From: Shewanella atlantica
GTDB taxonomy: Bacteria; Pseudomonadota; Gammaproteobacteria; Enterobacterales; Shewanellaceae
Direction: 5' to 3'
Assembly: GCF_003966265.1 (NCBI RefSeq)
Contig: NZ_RXNV01000001.1
Span: forward strand, 124,001-188,000
DNA length: 64,000 bases
Both the position numbers and the translations under genes were made by a program. Shown here piece after piece: positions 9,716 to 19,005 of the stretch. The stretch's first letter is position 1. The number at the start of each line of letters is the position of its first letter. Under the pieces are notes generated by a model. It saw only the letters and a program-made list of their open reading frames with translations, had not been told where the DNA came from and made no database searches.

Positions 9716-9778
9716 CCACTTGAGAGACAATCGCTCTCTTTAAGTATTAATTTTACATGATCTTATTGAAGGGTTCGA

Positions 9779-9835
9779 ATGAACACATTTTCACAAGCAC
9801 AAAGCATTAATTGGTGGTGGCACTTCCCAACTTAG
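9779..9835 (+). CDS. trpL: trp operon leader peptide with three consecutive Trp codons
   Basis: ATG at 9779 opens an 18-residue peptide, MNTFSQAQSINWWWHFPT, ending at TAG 9833-9835. GAAGGG lies just upstream as a ribosome-binding site. Codons 12-14 are TGG TGG TGG. A ribosome short of charged tRNA-Trp would stall there and free the downstream GCGGG (9835-9839) to pair with CCCGC (9889-9893), preventing the attenuator from forming. The position before trpE and the following terminator make the assignment strong despite the small size. Confidence 0.92.
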   Translation: MNTFSQAQSINWWWHFPT

Positions 9836-9885
9836 CGGGTGGTGTGAAACTCTGTGCTCATGTAAAAGAGACAAGATTCAACAAG

Positions 9886-9913
9886 AAGCCCGCATAGATT
9901 GCGGGCTTTTTTG
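9886..9913 (+). terminator. trp attenuator (intrinsic terminator)
   Basis: AAGCCCGC (9886-9893) pairs with GCGGGCTT (9901-9908), followed by a run of T. Competing GCGGG at 9835-9839 can pair with the left arm, forming the antiterminator. It lies about 76 bases upstream of trpE. Confidence 0.9.
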
Positions 9914-9988
9914 TACATGAAATTTAGTACCAAGATTAGCTAAGCAGCCTCTAATGCGATAAAAAACTATTAAAAAGCGAGAGACCAG

Positions 9989-11548
9989 ATGAAGATAGCT
10001 CAAGTAAAGACGAGTAAAGAGAGGATCACCTATCATGCCGATCCCCTCCGCTTGTATCAGCATCTTACCCAAGACGCACCACATACTATGCTGCTCGAAT
10101 CGGCAGAGATAGATAGCAAAGACCATCTTAAAAGCATTGTGATGACACACGCTGCCATGATGATCCGTTGCGATAGTTATCGACTGACCTTCACCGCCTT
10201 GAGCGAAAATGGTGTTGAGCTTCTTAGCGGCATTCAACACTTCTTCCATGGGGCAGAGTCGCACTTAGAGGCAGGCATATTAACCCTAACCCTGAGTAAA
10301 GAGGCCGCTCAACTCGATGAAGATGCCAGACTAAAATCCACCTCTCCTCTCGATGGTCTCAGGGCATTAATCAAAGAGATAGATTGCGGCGACACCCCCG
10401 CTTTTGAAGACCTGTTCTTAGGAGGTGTACTGGCCTATGATCTCATCGATACCGTAGAGCCGCTTCCTCAGGTTCCTCAAGGTGATAACACCTGCCCCGA
10501 TTATCTGTTTTATCTCGCTGAAACACTCATTTTAATCGATCATCAACAGCAACAAGCCGACATCGTCACCCATCAATTCAACGCAGTTGAACAGCTCCCC
10601 TCTTCACAATATTCCACTGTGCTGGAGCAAAGAGTACAATCGCTGCAAACGATGTCATTACAAGAGAGCAAGATTGATGAATTAATCACCCTGGATGCAC
10701 AGACCCAGGTCAACATCAGCGATGAATCATTTAAAGCAACGGTTAATGAGCTGAAATCGCACATTGTCGCCGGCGACATTTTTCAGGTAGTGCCGTCACG
10801 CAGCTTTAGCCTCCCCTGCCCCAGCACAATAGGGGCATATCGCGCGCTGAGACAAACCAACCCAAGTCCCTATATGTTCTATTTCAGGGGTGAGGACTTC
10901 ACCCTGTTCGGCGCTTCTCCGGAAAGCGCGCTCAAATATGAGGCTCAAACCAATCAAGTGGAGATCTACCCTATTGCCGGGACCCGAAAACGCGGGAAAA
11001 CGGCCGATGGCGAGATAGATTTCGATCTGGACAGCCGTATAGAGTTAGAGCTTCGCCTGGACAAGAAAGAGTTATCGGAGCACCTCATGCTGGTCGACTT
11101 GGCGCGCAATGATGTGGCCAGGATCAGTCAAAGTGGCTCACGTAAAGTGGCCGAGCTGTTAAAGGTCGACCGTTACTCTCATGTCATGCATTTAGTCAGT
11201 CGCGTTACCGGCCAACTTAGACACGATCTCGATGCGCTACACGCCTATCAGGCCTGCATGAACATGGGCACACTGACCGGCGCGCCGAAAGTAAGTGCAG
11301 CACAGTTGATCCGCGGCGCCGAAAAAGCGCGCCGTGGCAGCTATGGCGGAGCCGTTGGCTACGTTAACGGTCTGGGAGATATGGATACCTGTATCGTCAT
11401 CCGCTCTGCATTTGTCAAAGATGGTACTGCCTACATTCAGGCAGGAGCCGGCGTCGTATTTGACTCCGACCCACAAGCAGAAGCCGATGAAACCCGTCAA
11501 AAAGCGCAGGCCGTTATATCAGCAATCAAACTAGGAGGCGGACAATGA
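9989..11548 (+). CDS. trpE: Anthranilate synthase component I
   Basis: TrpE makes anthranilate from chorismate using ammonia delivered by TrpG, the first committed step of tryptophan synthesis. At 519 residues the length is normal. The N-terminal LLESAEIDSKDHLKS carries the LLES motif known to bind tryptophan for feedback inhibition. The C-terminal chorismate-binding core includes PIAGTRKRG, DLARND and GAPK. It is the first structural gene behind the attenuator. Its last four bases (ATGA) overlap the start of trpG, indicating translational coupling. Confidence 0.97.
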   Translation: MKIAQVKTSKERITYHADPLRLYQHLTQDAPHTMLLESAEIDSKDHLKSIVMTHAAMMIRCDSYRLTFTALSENGVELLSGIQHFFHGAESHLEAGILTLTLSKEAAQLDEDARLKSTSPLDGLRALIKEIDCGDTPAFEDLFLGGVLAYDLIDTVEPLPQVPQGDNTCPDYLFYLAETLILIDHQQQQADIVTHQFNAVEQLPSSQYSTVLEQRVQSLQTMSLQESKIDELITLDAQTQVNISDESFKATVNELKSHIVAGDIFQVVPSRSFSLPCPSTIGAYRALRQTNPSPYMFYFRGEDFTLFGASPESALKYEAQTNQVEIYPIAGTRKRGKTADGEIDFDLDSRIELELRLDKKELSEHLMLVDLARNDVARISQSGSRKVAELLKVDRYSHVMHLVSRVTGQLRHDLDALHAYQACMNMGTLTGAPKVSAAQLIRGAEKARRGSYGGAVGYVNGLGDMDTCIVIRSAFVKDGTAYIQAGAGVVFDSDPQAEADETRQKAQAVISAIKLGGGQ

Positions 11549-12150
11549 AACTATACTTACTCGATAACTTCGACTCGTTCACCTATAACCTGGTCGACCA
11601 ATTCAGAAGCCTGGGCTTTGAGGTTGTCATCTACCGTAACGATGTCGATGCAGACTTTATTGCAGGCAAAATTCTCAGCGAAGCAGATAGGGCCGCACTT
11701 GTGCTATCCCCCGGACCTGGAGCCCCACATGAAGCGGGTTGCCTGATGGAGCTGGTAGCAAAAGTTGCAGGTAAAGTCCCAATGTTAGGTATCTGCCTGG
11801 GCCATCAGGCGATGATTGAACATTTCGGTGGCAAGGTCGAACGCGCGCCACAGGTTGTTCACGGTAAAGCAAGTCCGACATATCATCGAAATGAGGGGGT
11901 ATTTCAAGGTCTACCATCTCCGCTACCCGTCGCTCGCTATCACAGCCTAGTCGCGACTCAAGTTCCTGACTGCCTCGATGTGATCGCAACAACGGAAGAT
12001 ATGCCCATGGCCATCTCCCATCGACAATACAAAGCGGTCGGTTTTCAGTTCCATCCGGAATCGATACTCACCACCCTTGGCAGTCAGCTGCTGATCCAAA
12101 CGCTTAATTATCTAACTTGCACTGAAGCAAAAGAGGGAGCCGACGCATGA
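11545..12150 (+). CDS. trpG: Anthranilate synthase component II (glutamine amidotransferase)
   Basis: TrpG hydrolyses glutamine and passes ammonia to TrpE. This is a stand-alone 201-residue class I amidotransferase: the nucleophile is C84 in GICLGHQ and the His-Glu pair is in FHPESI. In E. coli this domain is fused to TrpD; here trpG and trpD are separate genes. It overlaps trpE and trpD by four bases on each side, a tightly coupled operon. Such amidotransferases can also serve PabB, but the position makes a Trp role primary. Confidence 0.96.
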   Translation: MKLYLLDNFDSFTYNLVDQFRSLGFEVVIYRNDVDADFIAGKILSEADRAALVLSPGPGAPHEAGCLMELVAKVAGKVPMLGICLGHQAMIEHFGGKVERAPQVVHGKASPTYHRNEGVFQGLPSPLPVARYHSLVATQVPDCLDVIATTEDMPMAISHRQYKAVGFQFHPESILTTLGSQLLIQTLNYLTCTEAKEGADA

Positions 12151-13205
12151 GCGACAGCACAGATTTACAACCACTCATCGACAAATTGTATCGAGGTGAG
12201 AGTGTCTCACGCAGCGAAGCCAAGCAACTGTTCAGCTGCATTATTAATGGTGATATGAGCGAAGCGGCAATGGCAGGCATGTTAGTCGCCATGAAAATGC
12301 GCGGCGAAACCATAGATGAGATCTCCGGCGCAGCAGATGCGCTTATATCGGCGGCAAAGGCATTCCCAAGTCCAAGTGAAACGACTCGAAAACAGGGAAT
12401 CGTCGATATTGTCGGTACCGGAGGCGATGGCCATAACACCATCAATATCTCCACAACGGCAGCCTTCGTTGCAGCCGCATCCGGTGCGAAAGTGGCTAAA
12501 CATGGCAATCGTAGTGTCTCGAGTAAATCAGGTTCATCTGATCTGCTGGCACAATTTGGTATCGACCTTACCATGGCGCCACAGACCGCCCGCGATTGCT
12601 TAGATGAACTCGGTCTCTGCTTCCTGTTCGCACCTCATTACCACGGCGGGGTTCGCCACGCGGTTCCCGTCAGACAGGCACTCAAAACCCGCACCCTGTT
12701 CAATGTCCTGGGGCCACTCATCAACCCCGCCCATCCGGACTACATACTGCTCGGCGTTTACAGCGAGGAGTTGGTTCAACCTATTGCAGAAGTACTCAAA
12801 GCGCTGGGCATGAAACGCGCCATGGTCGTGCATGGCAGTGGACTGGACGAAGTCGCAGTCCATGGCAATACTTCAGTCTGTGAGCTCACAGACGGCAAGC
12901 TGGTACATTACACTTTAACGCCAGAGATACTAGGCGTGCCCAAGGCCAAACTGAAAGAGTTAGAGGGCGGAACACCCGAAGAAAATGCCGAGTTCACCCG
13001 CGCAATCTTACAGGGTCAAGGTCAGACGCCGCATACCAACGCGGTCGCGGTTAATGCGGGCTGCGCACTGTACATTTCAGGCGTGTGTGATAGCGTCAAA
13101 TCGGGTACGTCACTGGCACTGGACACGATAGCCGGCACCAAGGCCTATACACTTCTTGAGCGGCTTGCCAGTGCAAGCGCTAACCAAGCAAAAGTCGGAG
13201 CATAA
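12147..13205 (+). CDS. trpD: Anthranilate phosphoribosyltransferase
   Basis: TrpD transfers phosphoribosyl from PRPP to anthranilate. The PRPP-binding GTGGDGHNTINIST motif lies near residues 90-103, KHGNRSVSSKSGS follows, and VHGSGLDE is present in the C-terminal half. The length (352 residues) is close to that of other free-standing TrpD proteins. The start overlaps trpG by four bases and the stop is two bases before trpCF. No attached amidotransferase domain is present. Confidence 0.96.
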   Translation: MSDSTDLQPLIDKLYRGESVSRSEAKQLFSCIINGDMSEAAMAGMLVAMKMRGETIDEISGAADALISAAKAFPSPSETTRKQGIVDIVGTGGDGHNTINISTTAAFVAAASGAKVAKHGNRSVSSKSGSSDLLAQFGIDLTMAPQTARDCLDELGLCFLFAPHYHGGVRHAVPVRQALKTRTLFNVLGPLINPAHPDYILLGVYSEELVQPIAEVLKALGMKRAMVVHGSGLDEVAVHGNTSVCELTDGKLVHYTLTPEILGVPKAKLKELEGGTPEENAEFTRAILQGQGQTPHTNAVAVNAGCALYISGVCDSVKSGTSLALDTIAGTKAYTLLERLASASANQAKVGA

Positions 13206-13207
13206 CC

Positions 13208-14641
13208 GTGAGCAGTTCATCCACAACAAAAGAAAGTAACGTGCTAACCAAAATTGTTGATACCAAAGCGGCACACATGGAAGCACTGAAATTACGTTTT
13301 CCGGAAGCGATGCTCGAGCCAAAGATCTCCGACCGTAGCCTGTACGAAGCCCTGAAAGCCCCCAATGCCAGATTTATTTTCGAGTGTAAGAAGGCCAGCC
13401 CTTCCAAGGGACTCATTCGTGAAAACTTCGACGTCGAAGCGATAGCCGATGTCTACAACGAATATGCCGCCGGGATCTCCGTACTTACCGACGAGAAATT
13501 TTTTCAGGGTGATATGGATTATATCCCCAAGGTACGCGCCCGCGTTAAACAGCCAATCTTGTGTAAAGACTTCTTCATCGATACCTATCAGGTTAAGCTC
13601 GCCGCACATCAGGGTGCAGATGCCATCTTGTTGATGCTGTCCGTACTCGATGACGAGCAATATCGCATATTGGCCGCTGAGGCCGAAAAATACCAGCTGG
13701 ATATGCTCACCGAGGTGAGTAACGAGCAGGAACTTGAACGCGCTATCGCCCTGAATGCGGCGATAATCGGCATCAACAATCGAAATTTGCGCGACCTTTC
13801 AACTGATTTAGCCACCACCGAAGCTTTGGCGCCCCACATCCCTGCCGACAGAGTCGTCATCAGCGAATCAGGCATCTACAATCAGGCGCAGGTCCGTCGT
13901 TTGAGTCCCCTGGTCGATGGCTTCTTAGTGGGCAGCTCTTTGATGGCCGAAGAGGATCTGGATCTTGCCTGCCGCACCCTCACCCTGGGCCATAATAAAG
14001 TGTGCGGTCTGACACGTAGCGAAGATATCCAAGCCGTTGCAAACTCGGGGGCTGTCTATGGCGGTTTGATTTTCTACCCAAAATCTCCCCGTGGAATTAG
14101 CCTTGAGCGCGCCACCGAGCTCCTCGAGCACCACAGAGCCACCGGACCCGGACTTAATTTCGTTGGTGTCTTCGTTAATGAACAGCCGCAAACCATCGCC
14201 AAGATAGCAAACCAGCTCAATCTCTTTGCCGTACAACTCCATGGTGGAGAGTCTGAATATGAGATCGACCAGGTCAGAGCAGCACTGAGCAGCATGACCT
14301 GTAATGCACAGATCTGGAAGGCGGTCGCCGTCAATGCCGATGTGGAGAACCAAAGCACAATCACGGTGCCCGCAAACGTGGACCGGGTATTGTTCGACAG
14401 TAAGAGCAGTAAATCCGGTGTATCACAGTTTGGCGGCACCGGCCTGACCTTCAACTGGCAGCAGGCACTACCGAATAAACAAGCGGCCATGTTAGCCGGT
14501 GGCTTAAGTGCGGAGCTGGCGTTAGAGGCGAGTCAACAAGGCTTTTATGGACTGGACTTTAACTCCGGACTGGAAAGCGCACCGGGCATTAAAGATCACG
14601 AAAAAATAGCGACAGCGTTTAGTGCTCTGAGACAGTATTAA
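13208..14641 (+). CDS. trpCF: Bifunctional IGP synthase / phosphoribosylanthranilate isomerase
   Basis: A fused enzyme of 477 residues catalysing two consecutive steps: isomerisation of phosphoribosyl-anthranilate (TrpF half) and ring closure to indole-3-glycerol phosphate (TrpC half). The TrpC barrel (about residues 10-262) shows FECKKASPSKG, LCKDFFID and ISESGI. The TrpF barrel (about 265-477) shows KVCGLTR, VQLHGGE and GLDFNSGLE. The called start is GTG at 13208; a later in-frame GTG at 13241 (VLTKIVDTKA) also fits the E. coli beginning. A 150-base gap with a hairpin separates it from trpB. Confidence 0.95.
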   Translation: MSSSSTTKESNVLTKIVDTKAAHMEALKLRFPEAMLEPKISDRSLYEALKAPNARFIFECKKASPSKGLIRENFDVEAIADVYNEYAAGISVLTDEKFFQGDMDYIPKVRARVKQPILCKDFFIDTYQVKLAAHQGADAILLMLSVLDDEQYRILAAEAEKYQLDMLTEVSNEQELERAIALNAAIIGINNRNLRDLSTDLATTEALAPHIPADRVVISESGIYNQAQVRRLSPLVDGFLVGSSLMAEEDLDLACRTLTLGHNKVCGLTRSEDIQAVANSGAVYGGLIFYPKSPRGISLERATELLEHHRATGPGLNFVGVFVNEQPQTIAKIANQLNLFAVQLHGGESEYEIDQVRAALSSMTCNAQIWKAVAVNADVENQSTITVPANVDRVLFDSKSSKSGVSQFGGTGLTFNWQQALPNKQAAMLAGGLSAELALEASQQGFYGLDFNSGLESAPGIKDHEKIATAFSALRQY

Positions 14642-14724
14642 CATCTGACAGTACTAATATCAAAAATAGAATTTTAAACAGAATTTTTAACTTTAGAAAT
14701 TATGGTCAACATTAGCTCAAGGAA

Positions 14725-14752
14725 TTGGACTCGACATCAAGGTCGAGTCCAA
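14725..14752 (+). other. Intercistronic 11-bp hairpin between trpCF and trpB
   Basis: TTGGACTCGAC and GTCGAGTCCAA form a perfect stem with a 6-base loop. No U-tract follows, so a simple terminator is unlikely. It may stabilise or process the mRNA upstream of trpB. Confidence 0.7.
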
Positions 14753-14791
14753 TAACCAGAGGTATTTTGAACCGAAATTAGGAATTATATT

Positions 14792-16030
14792 ATGACCAAG
14801 CTCGACCCCTACTTCGGCGAATACGGTGGCATGTATGTCCCGCAGATATTGATGCCGGCCCTCAAGCAACTCGAGACCGCCTTTGTCGAGGCTCAAGAGG
14901 ATGAAACGTTTAAAGCCGAGTTTAGTGATCTGCTAAAAAATTATGCAGGCCGCCCAACCGCACTGACGCTCACGCGTAATTTGAGCCCGAACCCTCTGGT
15001 CAAAATCTACCTAAAACGCGAAGACCTGCTTCACGGCGGCGCACACAAGACCAATCAGGTTTTAGGTCAGGCCCTACTTGCGAAACGTATGGGGAAAAAA
15101 GAGATCATTGCCGAAACCGGCGCCGGGCAACACGGTGTAGCCACCGCCCTCGCTTGTGCACTTTTAGACCTGAAATGTAAAGTCTATATGGGCGCAAAAG
15201 ATGTCGAACGTCAGTCACCTAACGTATTTAGAATGAAGCTTATGGGCGCCGAAGTGATCCCTGTCACCTCGGGTTCTGCTACGTTAAAAGATGCCTGCAA
15301 TGAAGCGATGCGTGACTGGTCCGGCAGCTACGATAAAGCCCACTACCTATTAGGTACAGCGGCAGGTCCTCACCCGTTCCCGACTATCGTACGCGAATTT
15401 CAACGTATGATTGGTGAAGAGACCAAGAGGCAGATTTTAGAGCGTGAAGGCAGATTGCCCGATGCGGTTATCGCCTGTGTTGGTGGAGGTTCAAACGCTA
15501 TCGGTATGTTTGCGGACTTTATCGAAGAGGAGTCAGTTAAGCTTATCGGTGTTGAACCTGCGGGACTCGGCATCGATACTCCTATGCATGGCGCGCCACT
15601 CAAACACGGTAAGACCGGGATCTTTTTCGGTATGAAGGCTCCACTGATGCAAGACGGCGAAGGACAGATCGAAGAGTCCTACTCGATATCTGCCGGCCTC
15701 GATTTCCCTTCAGTTGGCCCACAGCATGCGCATCTCGCTGCCACTGGCCGGGCGACCTACGAGTCCGCAACCGATCAAGAGGCATTAGAGGCCTTCCAGT
15801 TACTGGCTCGCAGCGAAGGGATAATTCCGGCGCTCGAATCGGCCCATGCTTTGGCCTACGCTATCAAGTTGGCAAAAGAGGCAACGAAAGAGACCTTGCT
15901 TGTGGTTAACCTATCGGGCCGCGGCGACAAAGATATCTTTACCGTCGCTGACATCCTGGAAAAACAAGAAGTTGAGAAGCAAGATACTGGTATAGAAGGT
16001 AACAAGGAGAGCGGCGATGACCGAATCTAA
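14792..16030 (+). CDS. trpB: Tryptophan synthase beta chain
   Basis: TrpB condenses indole with serine using pyridoxal phosphate. The PLP lysine is K86 in GGAHKTNQ, and GGGSNA binds the cofactor phosphate. The usual beginning [12 protein letters not shown] is present. The protein has 412 residues, with a C-terminal acidic and Lys-rich extension of about 20 residues beyond the usual end. Its last 14 bases overlap trpA, consistent with equal synthesis of the two subunits of the alpha2-beta2 complex. Confidence 0.97.
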   Translation: MTKLDPYFGEYGGMYVPQILMPALKQLETAFVEAQEDETFKAEFSDLLKNYAGRPTALTLTRNLSPNPLVKIYLKREDLLHGGAHKTNQVLGQALLAKRMGKKEIIAETGAGQHGVATALACALLDLKCKVYMGAKDVERQSPNVFRMKLMGAEVIPVTSGSATLKDACNEAMRDWSGSYDKAHYLLGTAAGPHPFPTIVREFQRMIGEETKRQILEREGRLPDAVIACVGGGSNAIGMFADFIEEESVKLIGVEPAGLGIDTPMHGAPLKHGKTGIFFGMKAPLMQDGEGQIEESYSISAGLDFPSVGPQHAHLAATGRATYESATDQEALEAFQLLARSEGIIPALESAHALAYAIKLAKEATKETLLVVNLSGRGDKDIFTVADILEKQEVEKQDTGIEGNKESGDDRI

Positions 16031-16835
16031 ACAAGCAGGCCGTTATCAGGCAGCGTTTGCCGCACTAAAAGCTAAGAATCAAGGCGCATTTGTTCCCTTT
16101 GTCACCTTAGGCGATCCAAGCCCTGAACTGTCATTGAAGATTATCGATACCTTAGTAGAAAACGGCGCCGATGCACTCGAGCTGGGCTTCCCGTTTTCAG
16201 ACCCTTTAGCCGATGGTCCCGTCATTCAAGGCGCAAATCTACGCGCACTCGATGCAGGTACGACTCCGACGCAATGCTTCGACATGCTTAATGCCATTAG
16301 GGCTAAATATCCGGATCTCCCCATTGGCCTGCTGTTATACGCCAACTTAGTGTACGCCAACGGTGTCGATGCCTTTTATGCAAGAGCCAATGCTGCCGGT
16401 GTCGACTCGGTATTGATCGCCGACGTGCCTGTTGAAGAGGCCGAGCCATTTATCTTGTCGGCTAAAAAGCATGGCATTGCACCTATCTTTATCGCACCGC
16501 CTAATGCAGACAGTGAAACCCTTAAACTTGTCAGTGAAAAAGGTGAAGGTTATACCTACCTCCTGTCCCGTGCGGGCGTTACCGGTACCGAATCTAAGGC
16601 AGGAATGCCCATAAGTGATATTCTGAATCGCTTAAAAGAGTTCGATGGCGCGCCGCCACTGCTTGGTTTCGGTATTGCCGAACCTGCTCAGGTGAAGGAT
16701 GCCATACAGGCTGGCGCCGCAGGTGCAATATCCGGCTCGGCCGTGGTCAAAATTATCGAAGCGAACAAAGATGATGAAAAAGCCCTGTTAGCTAAGCTGG
16801 CTGAATTCACCCGTAATATGAAGGCGGCTACCTAG
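16017..16835 (+). CDS. trpA: Tryptophan synthase alpha chain
   Basis: TrpA cleaves indole-3-glycerol phosphate and channels indole to TrpB. The catalytic acids are E55 in [10 protein letters not shown] and D66 in ADGP. The phosphate-binding GFGIAEP is at about residue 214. It has 272 residues, a normal length, and is the last gene of the operon, followed 20 bases later by a terminator. Confidence 0.97.
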   Translation: MTESKQAGRYQAAFAALKAKNQGAFVPFVTLGDPSPELSLKIIDTLVENGADALELGFPFSDPLADGPVIQGANLRALDAGTTPTQCFDMLNAIRAKYPDLPIGLLLYANLVYANGVDAFYARANAAGVDSVLIADVPVEEAEPFILSAKKHGIAPIFIAPPNADSETLKLVSEKGEGYTYLLSRAGVTGTESKAGMPISDILNRLKEFDGAPPLLGFGIAEPAQVKDAIQAGAAGAISGSAVVKIIEANKDDEKALLAKLAEFTRNMKAAT

Positions 16836-16855
16836 TTAACTCTGGTTGTTCCGGC

Positions 16856-16888
16856 AAAAAAATAGCGCCTTTTTGGCGCTATTTTTTC
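16856..16888 (+). terminator. trp operon terminator (bidirectional)
   Basis: AATAGCGCC and GGCGCTATT form the stem, with A-runs before and T-runs after. It can serve trpA on the plus strand and the HD-GYP gene on the minus strand. Confidence 0.85.
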
Positions 16889-16906
16889 TTCTATGTATGA
16901 ATGAAT

Positions 16907-18112
16907 TTAACCCTCTTTGGCCAGGTACGCGATGATCTGATCCATATCGAGATCGTAATCATCGGCCGTGACACACTTAACGATTAACTCTTCCGTAGTC
17001 GAGGCTAGATCGATATCTTTATCGACTTCAAAATGGTTGGGGTGCAAACAGTAAAATGGCTTCACTCTCGGCCGGATAGGATCTTCAAGGTTATGGCTCT
17101 CGACGATGGCCAGTCTGTTCGAGTCTAACTCCACCAATGCACCCACCGGGTAAACACCCATGCACTTGATAAAATGATCGACCAACTCATCATCTAACTC
17201 ATTGTTCTTTGCCAACGCGCGTAAAATATTGAACGCCTTCACCTGTGGATACCCCTGCTTATAACAACGGTTCGAGGTCAAGGCATCGAAAATATCGCAG
17301 ATAGAGATCATACGCCCATAGATTGAAATATCGATGGCTGAAACACCATTAGGATAACCGCCACCATTGAGCTTTTCATGATGAAGCCTCGCCACTTCCA
17401 GGCTCAGCTCACTGATCTCCGGCGTTCTTTCTATGGTATCGATAGAGTGTTGAGCGTGGGATTTCATCACCTCAAATTCATCATCGGTCAGCTTTCCCGG
17501 TTTATTTAAGATGTTATCGGGGATCATGATCTTACCGACATCATGCAGAAAGCCTCCCACCGCTAGCTTTCTCACTGTCTCCTTTTCAATTTTGAGATAA
17601 AAACCGAAGATGGTGATGAGTACGGATACAGCCACTGAGTGTTCAAGCAGATACTCATCTTTATGGCGAATATTGATGACACAGGCAAGTGCGTCCGGAT
17701 TATCGAAGATAAGATCGATAGATTCATCGGTGATGTCGCTCACTGGCCCCAAATCCAGAGGACAGCCATTTTGAGCATCGTGAAACAGTTGTTTTTGAAT
17801 ATCCTTAGATCTGTCGAACACTCGCTTGGCCTTAATCACTTCTTGCTGAAAACGCTGATCTGACCAACTGGATTTATGTCTGAGAACTTGGCGCTGGGAG
17901 GGAGCGGTACTCGGTTTATCGATTTTAGCCATCACCTTGGTCTTGCTGGTGTCGATGAGGACTTTTTCTATTCCTTTTCTTTTTAATCCATCGATGATGC
18001 CCTCACTCTCAAGCCAGTGAGCCTTGACCAGATGAAACTTTTCTTTCGGCCAGGTAATTTCCAGGACATACATGCCAACACGGACTTTGGAGATATCCCG
18101 CTCAACAATCAT
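16907..18112 (-). CDS. HD-GYP domain cyclic-di-GMP phosphodiesterase with DUF3391
   Basis: A 401-residue cytosolic protein. The N-terminal DUF3391 domain (KVRVGMYV..., about 1-120) is typical of HD-GYP proteins in Shewanella and Vibrio. The HD-GYP domain follows at about 130-330, with HDVGKIMIPDNIL and the diagnostic HHEKLNGGGYPNG, so c-di-GMP hydrolysis is expected. The ATG at 18112 is chosen because GGAG lies nine bases upstream; ATG at 18127 and TTG at 18154 are in frame but less well placed. It is a single gene sharing a terminator with trp. Confidence 0.88.
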   Translation of the reverse strand: MIVERDISKVRVGMYVLEITWPKEKFHLVKAHWLESEGIIDGLKRKGIEKVLIDTSKTKVMAKIDKPSTAPSQRQVLRHKSSWSDQRFQQEVIKAKRVFDRSKDIQKQLFHDAQNGCPLDLGPVSDITDESIDLIFDNPDALACVINIRHKDEYLLEHSVAVSVLITIFGFYLKIEKETVRKLAVGGFLHDVGKIMIPDNILNKPGKLTDDEFEVMKSHAQHSIDTIERTPEISELSLEVARLHHEKLNGGGYPNGVSAIDISIYGRMISICDIFDALTSNRCYKQGYPQVKAFNILRALAKNNELDDELVDHFIKCMGVYPVGALVELDSNRLAIVESHNLEDPIRPRVKPFYCLHPNHFEVDKDIDLASTTEELIVKCVTADDYDLDMDQIIAYLAKEG

Positions 18113-18414
18113 AAATCGAAGCTCCATTTCACCATCATCATTGTCCAACCTCAAACAAAGCCAAAATAAAGGACCGGTCCATATCAGTATGGTTCAAAAA
18201 ACCAACAAAATTCAAGTAATCGATTATACGTCATTCAAAATTTGAGAACTTGCCCGATAATATACCCGCTGGCATATAGCACTCCCTTTGGCAGGAAACC
18301 TTGGGAAGGAGTCTTGGAAGGAAGCGATGGAAAGAAATCATGAAAAGAAGCGTTGCAGAAGACAGCGCCAACCATGACATTGTTTGGGAGTTTAACTCTA
18401 GTTCAGAACTCTGG
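18113..18414. other. Intergenic region without recognisable gene
   Basis: About 300 bases between the end of the nik operon and the HD-GYP gene. It holds the 10-bp palindrome GGACCGGTCC at about 18170 and purine-rich stretches. I see no clear terminator or coding sequence. Confidence 0.5.
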
Positions 18415-19005
18415 TTATGCAGTCCAATGAAGCACGTCATCACAGACCAGGTTGAGTAGATCTTCATCGTGGGAGATAACCAGCAGGCCAAGTTTGCGTC
18501 TATAGGCCTCCTCATCCAAAGCCTGCCAGATCTGTTGCTGAGTGATCATGTCCAGGTGCGCGGTTATCTCGTCGCAAATCAAGTACTCGGTAGATGGGAT
18601 CAAAGCACGAACCAAATTTACCCGCTGCAACTGTCCTCCTGAGATCTGCGAAGGACGCCTGTTCAACCAGCCAGGTTCGACCCCGTAAAGGTCGAGCAAC
18701 ACCATAAAGCCATCACCTCTCCAACTCTCTCGCAGTGATTGCTTAATCGTCAGGCGAGGATTGAAAGCAAACTCACTCTGCTGAATAGCCCACTGCACCG
18801 GATTAGCGCTCCCTTTGGCAAAGTCCGGCAAGGTTAATTCGCCCTGGCTCAGAGGCTCAATACCAGCAAGCACCTTAGCAAGCGAAGATTTTCCAAGGCC
18901 ACTGGGTCCGAATAATCCCAATCTTTGGCCCGGTGAAAGTGTGAGGTCGGGAAAACGAATTTGAGTGTTACCATATTCTAAACCGGCGTTACGCAACTGC
19001 AGCAT
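18415..19005 (-). CDS. nikE: Nik-type ABC transporter, ATPase subunit 2
   Basis: A short (196-residue) ABC ATPase of the dipeptide/nickel family. The Walker A GPSGLGKSS, signature ISGGQLQR and Walker B LICDE are visible. The ATG at 19005 is preferred because GGAGGAG lies seven bases upstream; it overlaps the end of nikD by 17 bases. It is the last gene of the five-gene cluster. The protein is shorter than many NikE/DppF proteins, which carry a C-terminal extension. Nickel as substrate is inferred from adjacent nikR; another metal chelate or peptide is possible. Confidence 0.75.
   Translation of the reverse strand: MLQLRNAGLEYGNTQIRFPDLTLSPGQRLGLFGPSGLGKSSLAKVLAGIEPLSQGELTLPDFAKGSANPVQWAIQQSEFAFNPRLTIKQSLRESWRGDGFMVLLDLYGVEPGWLNRRPSQISGGQLQRVNLVRALIPSTEYLICDEITAHLDMITQQQIWQALDEEAYRRKLGLLVISHDEDLLNLVCDDVLHWTA

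Noticed and set aside
9640..9780. TrpR operator before the trp leader
   Set aside because: No palindrome of the GTACTAGT type is present between the rnm gene and the leader peptide.
18231..18515. 94-codon minus-strand frame overlapping the end of nikE
   Set aside because: Its first 100 bases are in the nikE coding region in another frame, and the rest has no supporting signal.
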